A stretch of 64,000 nt of DNA, taken from SURF-32 sp964648365 (GTDB taxonomy: Bacteria > Planctomycetota > Phycisphaerae > UBA1845). The notes below the pieces were generated by a model, which saw only the letters and a program-made list of their open reading frames with translations, did not search any database and was not told where the DNA came from. The translations under genes were made by a program, and so were the position numbers. Location of the stretch: positions 1 through 64,000 of the forward strand of contig CAZYLK010000006.1 in the NCBI GenBank assembly GCA_964648365.1, read 5' to 3'. Below are positions 16,123 through 24,481 of this stretch, piece by piece (the stretch's first letter is position 1; each line of letters begins with the position of its first letter).

Positions 16123-16531
16123 GGTGGAGGGCGGGGTCGTTGCTTTGTGGCTCCGTGGCTTCGTGGCTTCTCCCCGCCAGCAACCGCTCGATGTCGCGCA
16201 CCAGCTTCGACGGCACAAACGGCTTGGGATACAGCTCCGCGCCCTGCGCCTTGAGGCGGTTGGCCAGCGCGGTCTGGTCACAGCGCGAACTCAGAACGAT
16301 GATTGGAATACTCAACTTGAGTTCACCGCGGACTTTGTCCACAAGTTCGAGCCCGTTGATCTCCGGCATGTTGATGTCGGAGATGAGCATGTCCGCGCCC
16401 GCCGCCGACAGAATCTCGACCGCCGCGGCGCCCGTCCGAGCCTCCAGCGTCTGGTGGCCGTTGCGGGTCAGCCACAGCGACATGATCCGCACCGTGTGAG
16501 CGTCGTCGTCCGCGAGCAGTATCCTGGCCAT
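16115..16531 (-). CDS. Stand-alone response-regulator receiver
   Basis: The 138-residue protein is a single receiver domain of CheY length. The acidic pocket is DDD at residues 8-10, the phospho-acceptor is Asp52 (in LISDINMPEINGL) and the conserved lysine is Lys103 (in YPKPF). No output domain is present, so it must act through protein contact, probably under the histidine kinase encoded next to it. The final 20 residues (GRSHEATEPQ ... DPALHHA) are the in-frame reading of a CACGRAGG repeat and lie beyond the receiver fold. Confidence 0.93.
   Translation of the reverse strand: MARILLADDDAHTVRIMSLWLTRNGHQTLEARTGAAAVEILSAAGADMLISDINMPEINGLELVDKVRGELKLSIPIIVLSSRCDQTALANRLKAQGAELYPKPFVPSKLVRDIERLLAGRSHEATEPQSNDPALHHA
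16136..16185 (+). repeat. CACGRAGG word repeat inside the receiver 3' end
   Basis: Words CTTTGTGGC, TCCGTGGC and TTCGTGGCTTC in a row. The minus-strand reading begins GRSHEAT, as in the copy at 13372-13486, and shares its GGGGARAAGCCACGAAG core. Confidence 0.75.
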
Positions 16532-16590
16532 ACGTTTGTCCCATCCATGCGTCCGCCCGGCGGCGGCCGCGATTCAGCCGCAGCCGCCCC

Positions 16591-18519
16591 TCAACTCCCC
16601 TGCACGCTTGACAGCGACCCGGCGCGCGACGCGACGTGCGGCAGGCGAACGATAAACGTCGATCCGGCGCCCTTTTCCGAAATCAGGTCGATGTCGCCGC
16701 CGTGTCGGCGCACGATCTCGCGCGCCGTATACAGGCCCACCCCGCTGCCGGTCTGGTTCTGGACTTCCGGATCGTGGGCGCGCTGAAACTTCTCGAACAC
16801 CCGCTGATGATCGCTCGCATCGATTCCGATGCCGTTGTCCTTGACCGTGATCATCGCCTCGGTCGCGCCGACCTGGCAGCCGACGATGACGGCGCCAGAC
16901 TCCCGCGTATACTTCAGCGCGTTGCCCAGCAGGTTGTTGATGACGACGGCCAGCTTGTCGCGATCAGCGTGCAGCGTCTCGATCTTGGCCGGCAGCGTCA
17001 GGCGCAGGTCGATGTTCTTCTCCTCGGCCAGTCCGCGCACGTCGCGCACGGACTCGGTCAGCAGCGTCTTGAGGTCGACGTCGCCGATCTGAAGCTGAAT
17101 ACTGCCGACTTCCATCTGCGAGACGCTCAGGATGTCGTCGATCAGTCGCGACAACCGGCGCGTCTCTTTGGTGATGACGTTGTAGCACTCGGTCATCACC
17201 TTCGGATCGTCGAACATGCCACTGGACAGCGTTTCCGCGTAGGCGCGGATGTTCGTCAGCGGCGCGCGCAGCTCGTGCGTGACCTGCGAGACGAAGTCCT
17301 CCCGCGCCTTCTCCGCCCGGACCTGCTGGCTGACGTCCTCAACGATGACGAGGCAGCCGTTGCCGAGATTGCCCTTACCCAGCGGAAAAACGCGAACGCG
17401 GTAGGAACTCCGGTCGGCGCCCTCTTTGGCGTCGGCGCCGCCGACTTCGCAGATTTCGTTGCAAGGCTCGAATGTGCCGCCGTCCAGCCCGGACCGCCGG
17501 ATGATCTGAAACAGCGGCGCCGCCGCCTCGCTCGGCCGGACGTCCCCCAGCGTCACCTCGCCGTCGCCGTCGGACCCGAGTTCGAAGAGCCGCCGCCCGG
17601 CCGCGTTGGCGTATTCGACCCGACCTTCCTCGTTGACGTGCAGGACGCCGCTCGGCAGCGCGTTCATCGCCTCTGCCAGCGCACCGCCCCCCGTGCGCGA
17701 AAGCACCTTCGAAAGCTCGCCCGTCGCACGGGTCCGCTTGAGCTCATCCTGAAGCGTCTCGACCGTGTCGATCAGATGATTCCACTGCCGGGCGAGCGCG
17801 CCGGCCGAATCGGCCACGCGCAGCGCGCCCAGCTCCTGCTCGATGCGATCGCCATGCTGCCTGAGTTGCCGCGCGATGCGGGCGACGCCTCGCATCTGCC
17901 GTCGCAACCGCCTGTAGACCACCAGCAGCGCGCCGCAGGCACATAAAACAACAATGAGCGTGTCGGCATGTTCGGCCAGGCCCGCGCCGCGCGGCGGACT
18001 CGCCGGTGAAACGCCTTCGAGGAACAGTCCGATGGGCTGGTAGTCCCGCCGGATGGGCGCGCGGAGCGCGCGCATGGGACCGTTGTAACGCTCGGCCGGT
18101 AGGTCGACGATTTCCAGCCGATTCGGCGTCAGCGAGCCGGCCGCACTCAGCGGGCTGGTCGAACCGATCTCGCCCGCGTCGATCGACGCGAGCACGACCC
18201 GCTGGCCGTTCACGACACGCAGCGACGAAACGGTCAGGTCCGCGGCATGCCGGCGGACAATCCTCTGCAGCGCCGCCGTGCGCACGCTCGGGTCGGACGG
18301 ATTCTCTTCCACCGCGCCAAGCCGATCGGCGAGCAGCTCAAATGCCGTTTCCGTCGCGGCACGGTAGGTCCGACCGCGGTCCTCTTCGGCGTAGCTCATG
18401 CCCATGTGCGCCACGCCCGCCAGTCCGCCCAGATAGACAACGACGATCGAGATGCCGAACCATCGCGGCACCTCTTCCGCCTGCCAGAAGTTGCGCAGCC
18501 TTTCGGTCAGTCGCCCCAT
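16591..18519 (-). CDS. Membrane sensor histidine kinase with PAS domain
   Basis: The 642-residue protein starts with a membrane helix (about residues 20-42). A periplasmic sensor of about 145 residues and a second helix near 190-207 follow, then a coiled HAMP-like linker and a PAS-like domain near 280-385. The kinase core has an H-box (VSQVTHELRAPLTNIRAYAE), an N-box (NNLLGNALKYT), G1 (VKDNGIGID) and G2 (GSGVGLYTAREIV), so it looks catalytically complete. It is the first gene of the leftward run and probably phosphorylates the receiver encoded 60 bp downstream. The external ligand cannot be told from sequence. Confidence 0.95.
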   Translation of the reverse strand: MGRLTERLRNFWQAEEVPRWFGISIVVVYLGGLAGVAHMGMSYAEEDRGRTYRAATETAFELLADRLGAVEENPSDPSVRTAALQRIVRRHAADLTVSSLRVVNGQRVVLASIDAGEIGSTSPLSAAGSLTPNRLEIVDLPAERYNGPMRALRAPIRRDYQPIGLFLEGVSPASPPRGAGLAEHADTLIVVLCACGALLVVYRRLRRQMRGVARIARQLRQHGDRIEQELGALRVADSAGALARQWNHLIDTVETLQDELKRTRATGELSKVLSRTGGGALAEAMNALPSGVLHVNEEGRVEYANAAGRRLFELGSDGDGEVTLGDVRPSEAAAPLFQIIRRSGLDGGTFEPCNEICEVGGADAKEGADRSSYRVRVFPLGKGNLGNGCLVIVEDVSQQVRAEKAREDFVSQVTHELRAPLTNIRAYAETLSSGMFDDPKVMTECYNVITKETRRLSRLIDDILSVSQMEVGSIQLQIGDVDLKTLLTESVRDVRGLAEEKNIDLRLTLPAKIETLHADRDKLAVVINNLLGNALKYTRESGAVIVGCQVGATEAMITVKDNGIGIDASDHQRVFEKFQRAHDPEVQNQTGSGVGLYTAREIVRRHGGDIDLISEKGAGSTFIVRLPHVASRAGSLSSVQGS

Positions 18520-18845
18520 GGAGTGTCCGATTCGTCCGATCCAGCCCGAAGGAACCGGCGCACAAGCCGGGTATCCGGGCGTTCCTGACGTCTATCGTTT
18601 AGGGTCGCGCTGCGCTTGACTTGCCGATTGCAGCGATAACCGAAGTGCGCTGACCGACCCGGAACCCCGGACGCAGGCGGCGGGGGAGTCCGGTTCAGCC
18701 GCACAGCGGCCCATAAGTCAGCGTCACGCCCCTGGCCGATAACCACGCCGGACGACCCACACGCCGCCCCGGCGACCGGCGGCGGGCGCCACGGCAATAC
18801 AACCCGCGCGTCGATCGTTTCTGCCCCTGGTTCCCGGAGCAGCCT
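18520..18845. other. Divergent intergenic region
   Basis: This 326-bp stretch separates the leftward kinase operon from the rightward permease. It must contain promoters for both, but I see no clear -35/-10 pair, repeat or RNA. A Shine-Dalgarno-like CCCGGAGCA precedes the permease ATG. Confidence 0.5.
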
Positions 18846-20633
18846 ATGGGGGCGGAAGCCGTCGTCGTACTCGTCGTTCTGCTGATCGTCTTCCTTTTCC
18901 TGGCACTGACGTCACTTCCAGCCGACGCGGTCTGCGTCGGCGGTCTGACGCTGCTGCTGGTCTTTCCCGTGCCGGGTACGTGGAAACCTGTGCTCTCCAT
19001 TCCAGACGGGCTGGCGGGCTTCGGAAACGAGGCCATGGCGACGGTGGGCGTGCTCTTCGTCGTCGTGGCCGGCCTGCGGGCCACCGGCGCGATCGACTGG
19101 CTGGCCCACCGGGTGCTCGGCCGCCCGCGCGGCGTACGCGGCGCGCTGGTTCGGGTCATCCTGCCGGTGTGCGGCATGAGCGCCTTTCTGAACAACACGC
19201 CCGTGGTGGCCATGCTCATCCCGGCCGTCAGCGACTGGGCAAAACGGCTGCGACTCAGCCCCTCCAAGCTCATGCTGCCCCTGAGCTACGCGGCCATCCT
19301 GGGCGGCACCTGCTCGCTGATCGGCACCAGCACCAACCTGGTGGTCAACGGCCTGATGACGGCGGCCACCGATCGGCCGTCGCTGGGGATGTTTGACATC
19401 GCGTGGATCGGCGTGCCCTGCGCGCTCGTCGGGTTCGGCTTCCTGGTGATTCTCGGCCCGAGGATGCTTCCCGACCGCGGAGTCTCCGCGCCGCTGGCGG
19501 ACCCGCGGGAATACACCGCCGAGATGATCGTCCCGCCCGGCAGCGCCCTGGTGGGGCAGACGATCGAGGAAGGCGGCCTGCGCAGCCTCCCCGGCGCGTT
19601 TCTGGTCGAGATCGAACGCGGCGAGGAAAGCATCGTCGCGGTCGGCCCCGATCAACTGATTCACGCGGGCGACCGGCTGGTGTTTGCCGGGGTGGTTGAG
19701 TCAATCCGCGACCTGCAGAATCTGCGCGGCCTGGCCCCGGCCACCGACCAGGTGTTCAAACTGGATGCCCCGCGGCACCGCCGCTGCCTGTTTGAGGTGG
19801 TCGTTTCCGACTCCTGTCCCATCGTCGGGCAGACCATTCGGGAAGGGCGATTTCGGACGGTGTACAACGCGGCCGTGCTGGCCGTCGCCCGAAATGGCGA
19901 GCGGCTCAGCGGCAAGATCGGCGACATCCAACTCCGCGCCGGCGACATGCTCTTGCTGGAAGCCAAGCCCTCGTTCGAAACCCAGCAGCGACACAGCCGC
20001 GATTTCTTTCTGACCCGGCCGATCGAAGACTCGACGCCGCGCCGGCACGACCGCGCCCTGATCGCGATCGGGATTCTCGTGGCCATGGTCGCCCTGGCCA
20101 CGCTCGGCTGGCTGAGCATGATTCAGGCCGGCTTGCTGGCGGCCGGGATGATGATCATCACCCGCTGCTGCTCCACCGCCACCGCCCGCCAGAGCGTCGA
20201 ATGGCCCGTGCTGATCGTCATCGGCGCCGCGCTCGGGTTCGGCAAGGCGCTGGACGTGTCGGGCGCCGCCCGCGCCATCGCGGACGCCGTGGTCGGCACC
20301 GCGGGCAGTCACCCCTGGCTGGCGCTGGCCGCGGTGTATCTGGTCACGTCGATCCTGACCGAGGTCATCACGAACAACGCGGCCGTGGCGCTTGTCTTTC
20401 CCATCGCAATGGCCACGTCGCAGCAATTGGGCGTAGACTTTCAGCCCTTCATTATGGCGATCATGATGGCTGGTTCCGCCAGCTTCGCCACGCCGCTGGG
20501 CTATCAGACCAACCTGATGGTCTACGGCCCCGGCGGCTACGTCTTCAGCGACTATCTGCGCATCGGCATCCCGATGAACCTGTTGATGGCCGTGACTTCC
20601 ATCACGTTGATTCCGCTGATCTGGAAGTTCTGA
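18846..20633 (+). CDS. SLC13/DASS-type transporter with two TrkA-C domains
   Basis: The 595-residue membrane protein has the repeated hairpin signature of the divalent anion:sodium symporter family. NNTPVVAMLIP and GTCSLIGTSTNL lie in the first half; TNNAAVALVFP and ATPLGYQTNLMVYGPGGY lie in the second. Between the halves, at about residues 215-385, are two TrkA-C (RCK_C) domains (YTAEMIVPPGSALVGQTIEE and FEVVVSDSCPIVGQTIREG), a frequent arrangement in bacterial SLC13 members thought to sense a cytoplasmic ligand. Likely substrates are sulfate or dicarboxylates; sequence alone does not decide. It stands alone and faces the ATPase gene convergently with only 20 bp between. Confidence 0.92.
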   Translation: MGAEAVVVLVVLLIVFLFLALTSLPADAVCVGGLTLLLVFPVPGTWKPVLSIPDGLAGFGNEAMATVGVLFVVVAGLRATGAIDWLAHRVLGRPRGVRGALVRVILPVCGMSAFLNNTPVVAMLIPAVSDWAKRLRLSPSKLMLPLSYAAILGGTCSLIGTSTNLVVNGLMTAATDRPSLGMFDIAWIGVPCALVGFGFLVILGPRMLPDRGVSAPLADPREYTAEMIVPPGSALVGQTIEEGGLRSLPGAFLVEIERGEESIVAVGPDQLIHAGDRLVFAGVVESIRDLQNLRGLAPATDQVFKLDAPRHRRCLFEVVVSDSCPIVGQTIREGRFRTVYNAAVLAVARNGERLSGKIGDIQLRAGDMLLLEAKPSFETQQRHSRDFFLTRPIEDSTPRRHDRALIAIGILVAMVALATLGWLSMIQAGLLAAGMMIITRCCSTATARQSVEWPVLIVIGAALGFGKALDVSGAARAIADAVVGTAGSHPWLALAAVYLVTSILTEVITNNAAVALVFPIAMATSQQLGVDFQPFIMAIMMAGSASFATPLGYQTNLMVYGPGGYVFSDYLRIGIPMNLLMAVTSITLIPLIWKF

Positions 20634-20653
20634 GACGGCCTGACGCGAGGGTG

Positions 20654-22366
20654 TCAGACGACGCGCAGAACGGGACGTTCGACGTCGTCGACCAACTGGA
20701 GCAGGTCGTTCATCTGCCGCAGCAGGCGCGAGTCCGGCGCCGGAGCTTCGCGATCGGAATCGCCGGAATCCGGGTTGACGGGATGGGCCAGCGTCCGCAG
20801 GTCGCGCAGCGCTCCACGCGTTCCGGCCAGCAGCCGTGCGAGCTTCTCGTTCCCCACGCGGCGATCCGACTCGACGTGCGGTCCGACGACCGCAGCGCCG
20901 TTCCCACCCGCCAGCGCGCGCCGCGGCGCGGAAGCGGTCGCGGACGCCAGGGATACCAGTTGGTGCTCCAGCCGGTCGAAGAGCTGGCGAACCAGCGTCG
21001 CCAGTTGCTCGGCCCGCTCGGCCTGCCCGTGAAGCTGCTGATACGCGGCTCTGCCCTGCCGTTCGGCCCGGTCGGCCCGTGCCGTCGTGTCGTTGAGCCG
21101 CGCAATCACAGCCCGCGTCTGCTCCAGCGTCACCTTGATCAGCGCGCTGAGCTTGTGCGCCTGCCGGTGACTGGCCTCTACCGATTGGCGCGACGCACGG
21201 TGTTCCTCCACGAGGCGCTTCGCCTCGTCGCAGGCGGCGTTGAGGTCATCCAGCGTCCGCCGGGCAACGTCCGACGGAGACGCCGCCATCCGTTTCAACC
21301 GAATGGTGTCGTCCCGAAGCGCGTGAACCTGACCCGCGAGGGCTTGCACGGAAGCCGCAAGACGGTCGTAGCGGGGATCCAACGCCGCCGGCGCGGGTGC
21401 CATCGGCCGCTCCACCGGAGGTGGAACGTGGAAGTCGTGCTGCGGCGCCGCATCACCAGCGTCCGTCAGCGCCCGGGCCGCGCGGCCTTCGCCGAACGCT
21501 CGATCGTCACCGGACTCGGTGCCTCCACGCCCGGCAACGTCGGTGGTTGAGGACGTCTCGACCAGAAGCTGCTCGACGACACGCTTCATGAACGCGCCGT
21601 CGACGCATCGCTCGCCGCCGGAGTAGGCCGCCAGCAAAGCGTTGTCGCAGACGGTGTTGATAAGGCGCGGCAGACCCTGGGAGTACGCGTGGACGTGATC
21701 AATCGCTTCATCCTGAAAAATCATCGCGTCGGGCGCGGCCCCGGCGACTGCGAGTCGATGCCGGACGTAGTCGCCCGTCAGCGCGCGGCTGAGCGCGGTC
21801 AGGTGGAAACTGCGGAAGATGCGCTGATGAAGCTGGCGCAGCCGGGTCGAGCGGATGATCTCCTGGAGTTCAGGCTGGCCGAGGATGACGATCTGAAGCA
21901 GCTTTGCGTCGTCGGCCTCGAGATTGCCGATCATCCGAAGCTGCTCGAATGCCTCAATGGACAGGTTCTGGGCCTCGTCGAGCACCAGGACCACCGGCCG
22001 GTTGTTGGCGAACTCCGCCAGCAGATGGTCGTGCAGAATGCGCACCAGCGAGGCGTTGCTGGCTTGCTCGGGGACGGTCAGGCCGAACTCGGCGCACACC
22101 GACTCCATCAGATCGACCGCGCTCCGGGTTGAATGGGTGATGTTGGCGTAGGCGATGCGCTCGCCGAACTGGCGCATCATCATGCGCGAGACCAGCGTCT
22201 TGCCGGTGCCGACTTCGCCGGTCAGCAGGACGCAGCCCTTCATCTCCTGCACGGCGTAGACAAGCGACGCCAGGGCCTCCTCGTGATCCGGCGTGGAAAA
22301 GAAGAAGCGCGGATCGGGCGTGTTGTTGAACGGCATCAGCGTAAGGCCGAAGTAGTCCGAATACAT
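20654..22366 (-). CDS. ExeA/GspA-like AAA ATPase with coiled-coil tail
   Basis: With its ATG at 22366 the protein has 570 residues. The N-terminal 270 are an ExeA/GspA-type AAA ATPase, also known as the exosortase-associated ATPase family. It starts MYSDYFGLTLMPFNNTPDPR, then Walker A GEVGTGKT at residues 50-57 and Walker B VVLVLDEAQNLS near 129-140. The C-terminal 300 residues are polar, helical and coiled-coil-like, with no peptidoglycan-binding domain visible. Relatives occur beside exopolysaccharide loci, as here, where the Wza-like gene is divergent 300 bp away. A longer upstream frame lacks family similarity. The role in polysaccharide export is context-based. Confidence 0.85.
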   Translation of the reverse strand: MYSDYFGLTLMPFNNTPDPRFFFSTPDHEEALASLVYAVQEMKGCVLLTGEVGTGKTLVSRMMMRQFGERIAYANITHSTRSAVDLMESVCAEFGLTVPEQASNASLVRILHDHLLAEFANNRPVVLVLDEAQNLSIEAFEQLRMIGNLEADDAKLLQIVILGQPELQEIIRSTRLRQLHQRIFRSFHLTALSRALTGDYVRHRLAVAGAAPDAMIFQDEAIDHVHAYSQGLPRLINTVCDNALLAAYSGGERCVDGAFMKRVVEQLLVETSSTTDVAGRGGTESGDDRAFGEGRAARALTDAGDAAPQHDFHVPPPVERPMAPAPAALDPRYDRLAASVQALAGQVHALRDDTIRLKRMAASPSDVARRTLDDLNAACDEAKRLVEEHRASRQSVEASHRQAHKLSALIKVTLEQTRAVIARLNDTTARADRAERQGRAAYQQLHGQAERAEQLATLVRQLFDRLEHQLVSLASATASAPRRALAGGNGAAVVGPHVESDRRVGNEKLARLLAGTRGALRDLRTLAHPVNPDSGDSDREAPAPDSRLLRQMNDLLQLVDDVERPVLRVV

Positions 22367-22518
22367 GCGTCGATCCTGATCGCCGGCGCCGCCGCGGAAC
22401 GGGCGCCGGCCCGGTCGAAACGTACGGGGCACCGCGCGTATATCGGTCTCTGGCGAACGGCCCTTAAGGCGGAGGGGGGCGGTTCTCGGACCTCCTGCCG
22501 CCCCGCCGCCCGTTAAAA

Positions 22519-22544
22519 CCGCCGGAAGCGGGCAATTCCGGCGG
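22519..22544. promoter_or_regulatory. Perfect 9-bp inverted repeat in the divergent EPS promoter region
   Basis: CCGCCGGAA and TTCCGGCGG pair perfectly around an 8-nt loop. On the minus strand it is followed by TTTTAA, and on the plus strand by ATCGTTTTC. It sits upstream of both divergent genes, so it could be an operator or an attenuator of the leftward ATPase transcript. Confidence 0.45.
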
Positions 22545-22665
22545 ATCGTTTTCAGACGGTGCAGACGCCACCCGATAAACCGAACGGATTGGATTCGGAC
22601 GGCCCGCGGCGCGACGATCAACGTGCGTTGCGCCGGCGTCGTCCACGACCCCGAGGGTGGCGGCC

Positions 22666-23463
22666 ATGGCCCGTCGAAAACGAGCACGCCTGATCCTGAC
22701 CGCCGTCAGCGGCGCCGCACTGCTGAGCGGCTGCTCGGCCCGCAACGAGGACATCCTTGATTTCCTCCAGGCGCACAAACACGAGGTCTCGGCGATCGAG
22801 TACCGCGTCGGCATCCCCGATGCGATCTCCATCAGCTCTCCCCGGATCCTGGAAATTGACGGCGTCATGCAGACGATCAAGCCGGACGGCAAAATCACCC
22901 TCCGTCTGCTCGGCGACGTCCGCGTCGTGGGTCTGACGACCAAGGAGATCGCACGCAAGATCGAGGTGCTGCTCTCGCGGTACTACGTCGATCCCAAGGT
23001 CAGCGTCACGATCACGAACTACGCCAGCAAGAAATACTACGTCTTCAACGAATCCGGCGCCGGCGGCTACGTACCCTACACCGGCCGCGACACCATTCTG
23101 GACGTGGTCGCGGGGGCGGGAACGTCGTTTCTGTCCTGGACCAGCCACGTGGAAGTGACCCGCCCGCATCCGACCGAGGAGGGCCGGCGCGTCATCCGGG
23201 TCGACGTCGAGAAGATGCTGAAAACCGGGGACACCAGCGCCAACATTCTGATTGAACCGGACGACATCGTCCGCATCCCGCCGACGCCGGTGGCGTGGCT
23301 GGGCTTCAAGATCCGCGAACTGCTGTGGCCGATCTCGCCGGTGCTGGAGGCGTACACGCAGCCGGCACGTGTGGCCGCGGCGAAGGACGTCTATGACGAC
23401 GATGATGATGACGGCGGCAACAGCGGGCAGAACGGCATTACGATCACCGGACGCCTGCCGTGA
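22666..23463 (+). CDS. Wza-like polysaccharide export lipoprotein
   Basis: The 265-residue protein has a lipoprotein signal with lipobox LLSGC (cysteine near residue 22). A Poly_export domain follows (about 40-115: YRVGIPDAISISSPRILEIDG ... GKITLRLLGDVRVVGLTTKEIA), then an SLBB-type repeat (KYYVFNESGAGGYVPYTGRDTILDVVAGAG). The C terminus ends in an aspartate run, DDDDDD. Proteins of this type form the outer-membrane channel for exopolysaccharide and are regulated by the BY-kinase encoded next. I chose the ATG at 22666 because GAGGG lies 7 bases before it; a GTG nine bases earlier is possible. Confidence 0.9.
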   Translation: MARRKRARLILTAVSGAALLSGCSARNEDILDFLQAHKHEVSAIEYRVGIPDAISISSPRILEIDGVMQTIKPDGKITLRLLGDVRVVGLTTKEIARKIEVLLSRYYVDPKVSVTITNYASKKYYVFNESGAGGYVPYTGRDTILDVVAGAGTSFLSWTSHVEVTRPHPTEEGRRVIRVDVEKMLKTGDTSANILIEPDDIVRIPPTPVAWLGFKIRELLWPISPVLEAYTQPARVAAAKDVYDDDDDDGGNSGQNGITITGRLP

Positions 23464-23569
23464 CAGGGGCCGCGAGTTGAGACGTACGCGAGTGGCCCGC
23501 TCGGCCGCGTGCGGTCCAGGCCGGACCGCAAGGATCGTCGGCCGCAGGCGACGCAACGGATAGCGCTCC

Positions 23570-24481
23570 ATGGGAAGAATCGCTGACGCACTGAAACGCG
23601 CCGAAATGGAGCGCCGTACCGCGCTGGGCCAGGACGGCGGCCTGCTCGACACCGCAACCGCGCTGTGCGAGCCGCCGTCGCGACCCGCCGCGATCCTCAC
23701 GGCGCCCTATGCGCCTCCGCCGGCCGCCGACGACAACGACGAGCCGGTCCGACTCGTCGACGGCATGAGCGAGGCGCTGGTCGCCTACTACGCCAAGTCG
23801 TCGCTGATCAGCGAGCAGTACCGCTCCCTGCGCACGCGGCTGCTCAGCCAGAACCCGCAGGGCGAACACAAGATTCTGGCCATTACCAGCGCCATCCCGA
23901 AGGAAGGCAAGAGCGTCACCACGCTGAACCTCGGCTGCACGCTCGCGGAAATCCGTCACCTGAAAGTGCTGGTCGTCGATGGCGACTTCCGCCGCAGTTC
24001 GCTGCGGTCCATGCTGAACGTCAAGAACGGACCCGGTCTGGCCGACGTGCTCGCCGGAACCGCCAGCTACGAAGACGTCATCCAGTCCACGCCGATTCCC
24101 AACCTGTACTTCATCAGCGCCGGACGCACCAACGGACGCTCCGCGGCCGAACTGCTCAGCGCCCGCAACTGCCGCCAGGTCTTCCGCATGATGCAGGCGC
24201 AGTTTCATTACACCATCGTCGATACGCCGCCGGCCACGACCGTGACCGACGCCGGCATCATCGGGCAGATGTGCAACGGCGTGATCGTCATCGTGCGACT
24301 CAACCACACGCACGAAAGCTCGACCAAGCGCGCCGTCCGCCTCTTGCAGTCGAACAACATTCCGATCCTGGGGTGCCTGATCATCGGCCGCGACCGGCCC
24401 TTCATCGGCTACGGATACGGATACGGCTACAACTACTACCGCTACTACGACTACTACCGCAAGGCGGAGGAGAAGCGGTGA
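23570..24481 (+). CDS. BY-kinase (CpsD/Wzc cytoplasmic-type tyrosine kinase)
   Basis: The 303-residue protein is a stand-alone bacterial tyrosine kinase domain. An N-terminal GRIADALKRAE segment is followed by the RSLRTRL interface helix near residues 86-92. The Walker A is AIPKEGKSVTT (about 108-118), Walker A' is VLVVDGDF (133-140) and Walker B is HYTIVDTPP. The C terminus is a tyrosine cluster (GYGYGYGYNYYRYYDYY), the normal autophosphorylation site. No Wzz transmembrane partner is encoded next to it, so an activator must lie elsewhere. Autophosphorylation cycles control polysaccharide chain length and export. Confidence 0.93.
   Translation: MGRIADALKRAEMERRTALGQDGGLLDTATALCEPPSRPAAILTAPYAPPPAADDNDEPVRLVDGMSEALVAYYAKSSLISEQYRSLRTRLLSQNPQGEHKILAITSAIPKEGKSVTTLNLGCTLAEIRHLKVLVVDGDFRRSSLRSMLNVKNGPGLADVLAGTASYEDVIQSTPIPNLYFISAGRTNGRSAAELLSARNCRQVFRMMQAQFHYTIVDTPPATTVTDAGIIGQMCNGVIVIVRLNHTHESSTKRAVRLLQSNNIPILGCLIIGRDRPFIGYGYGYGYNYYRYYDYYRKAEEKR

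Noticed and set aside
20654..22687. Start of the ExeA-like ATPase at 22687
   Set aside because: The extra 107 residues have no similarity to the family, whose typical start MYSDYFGL is at 22366.
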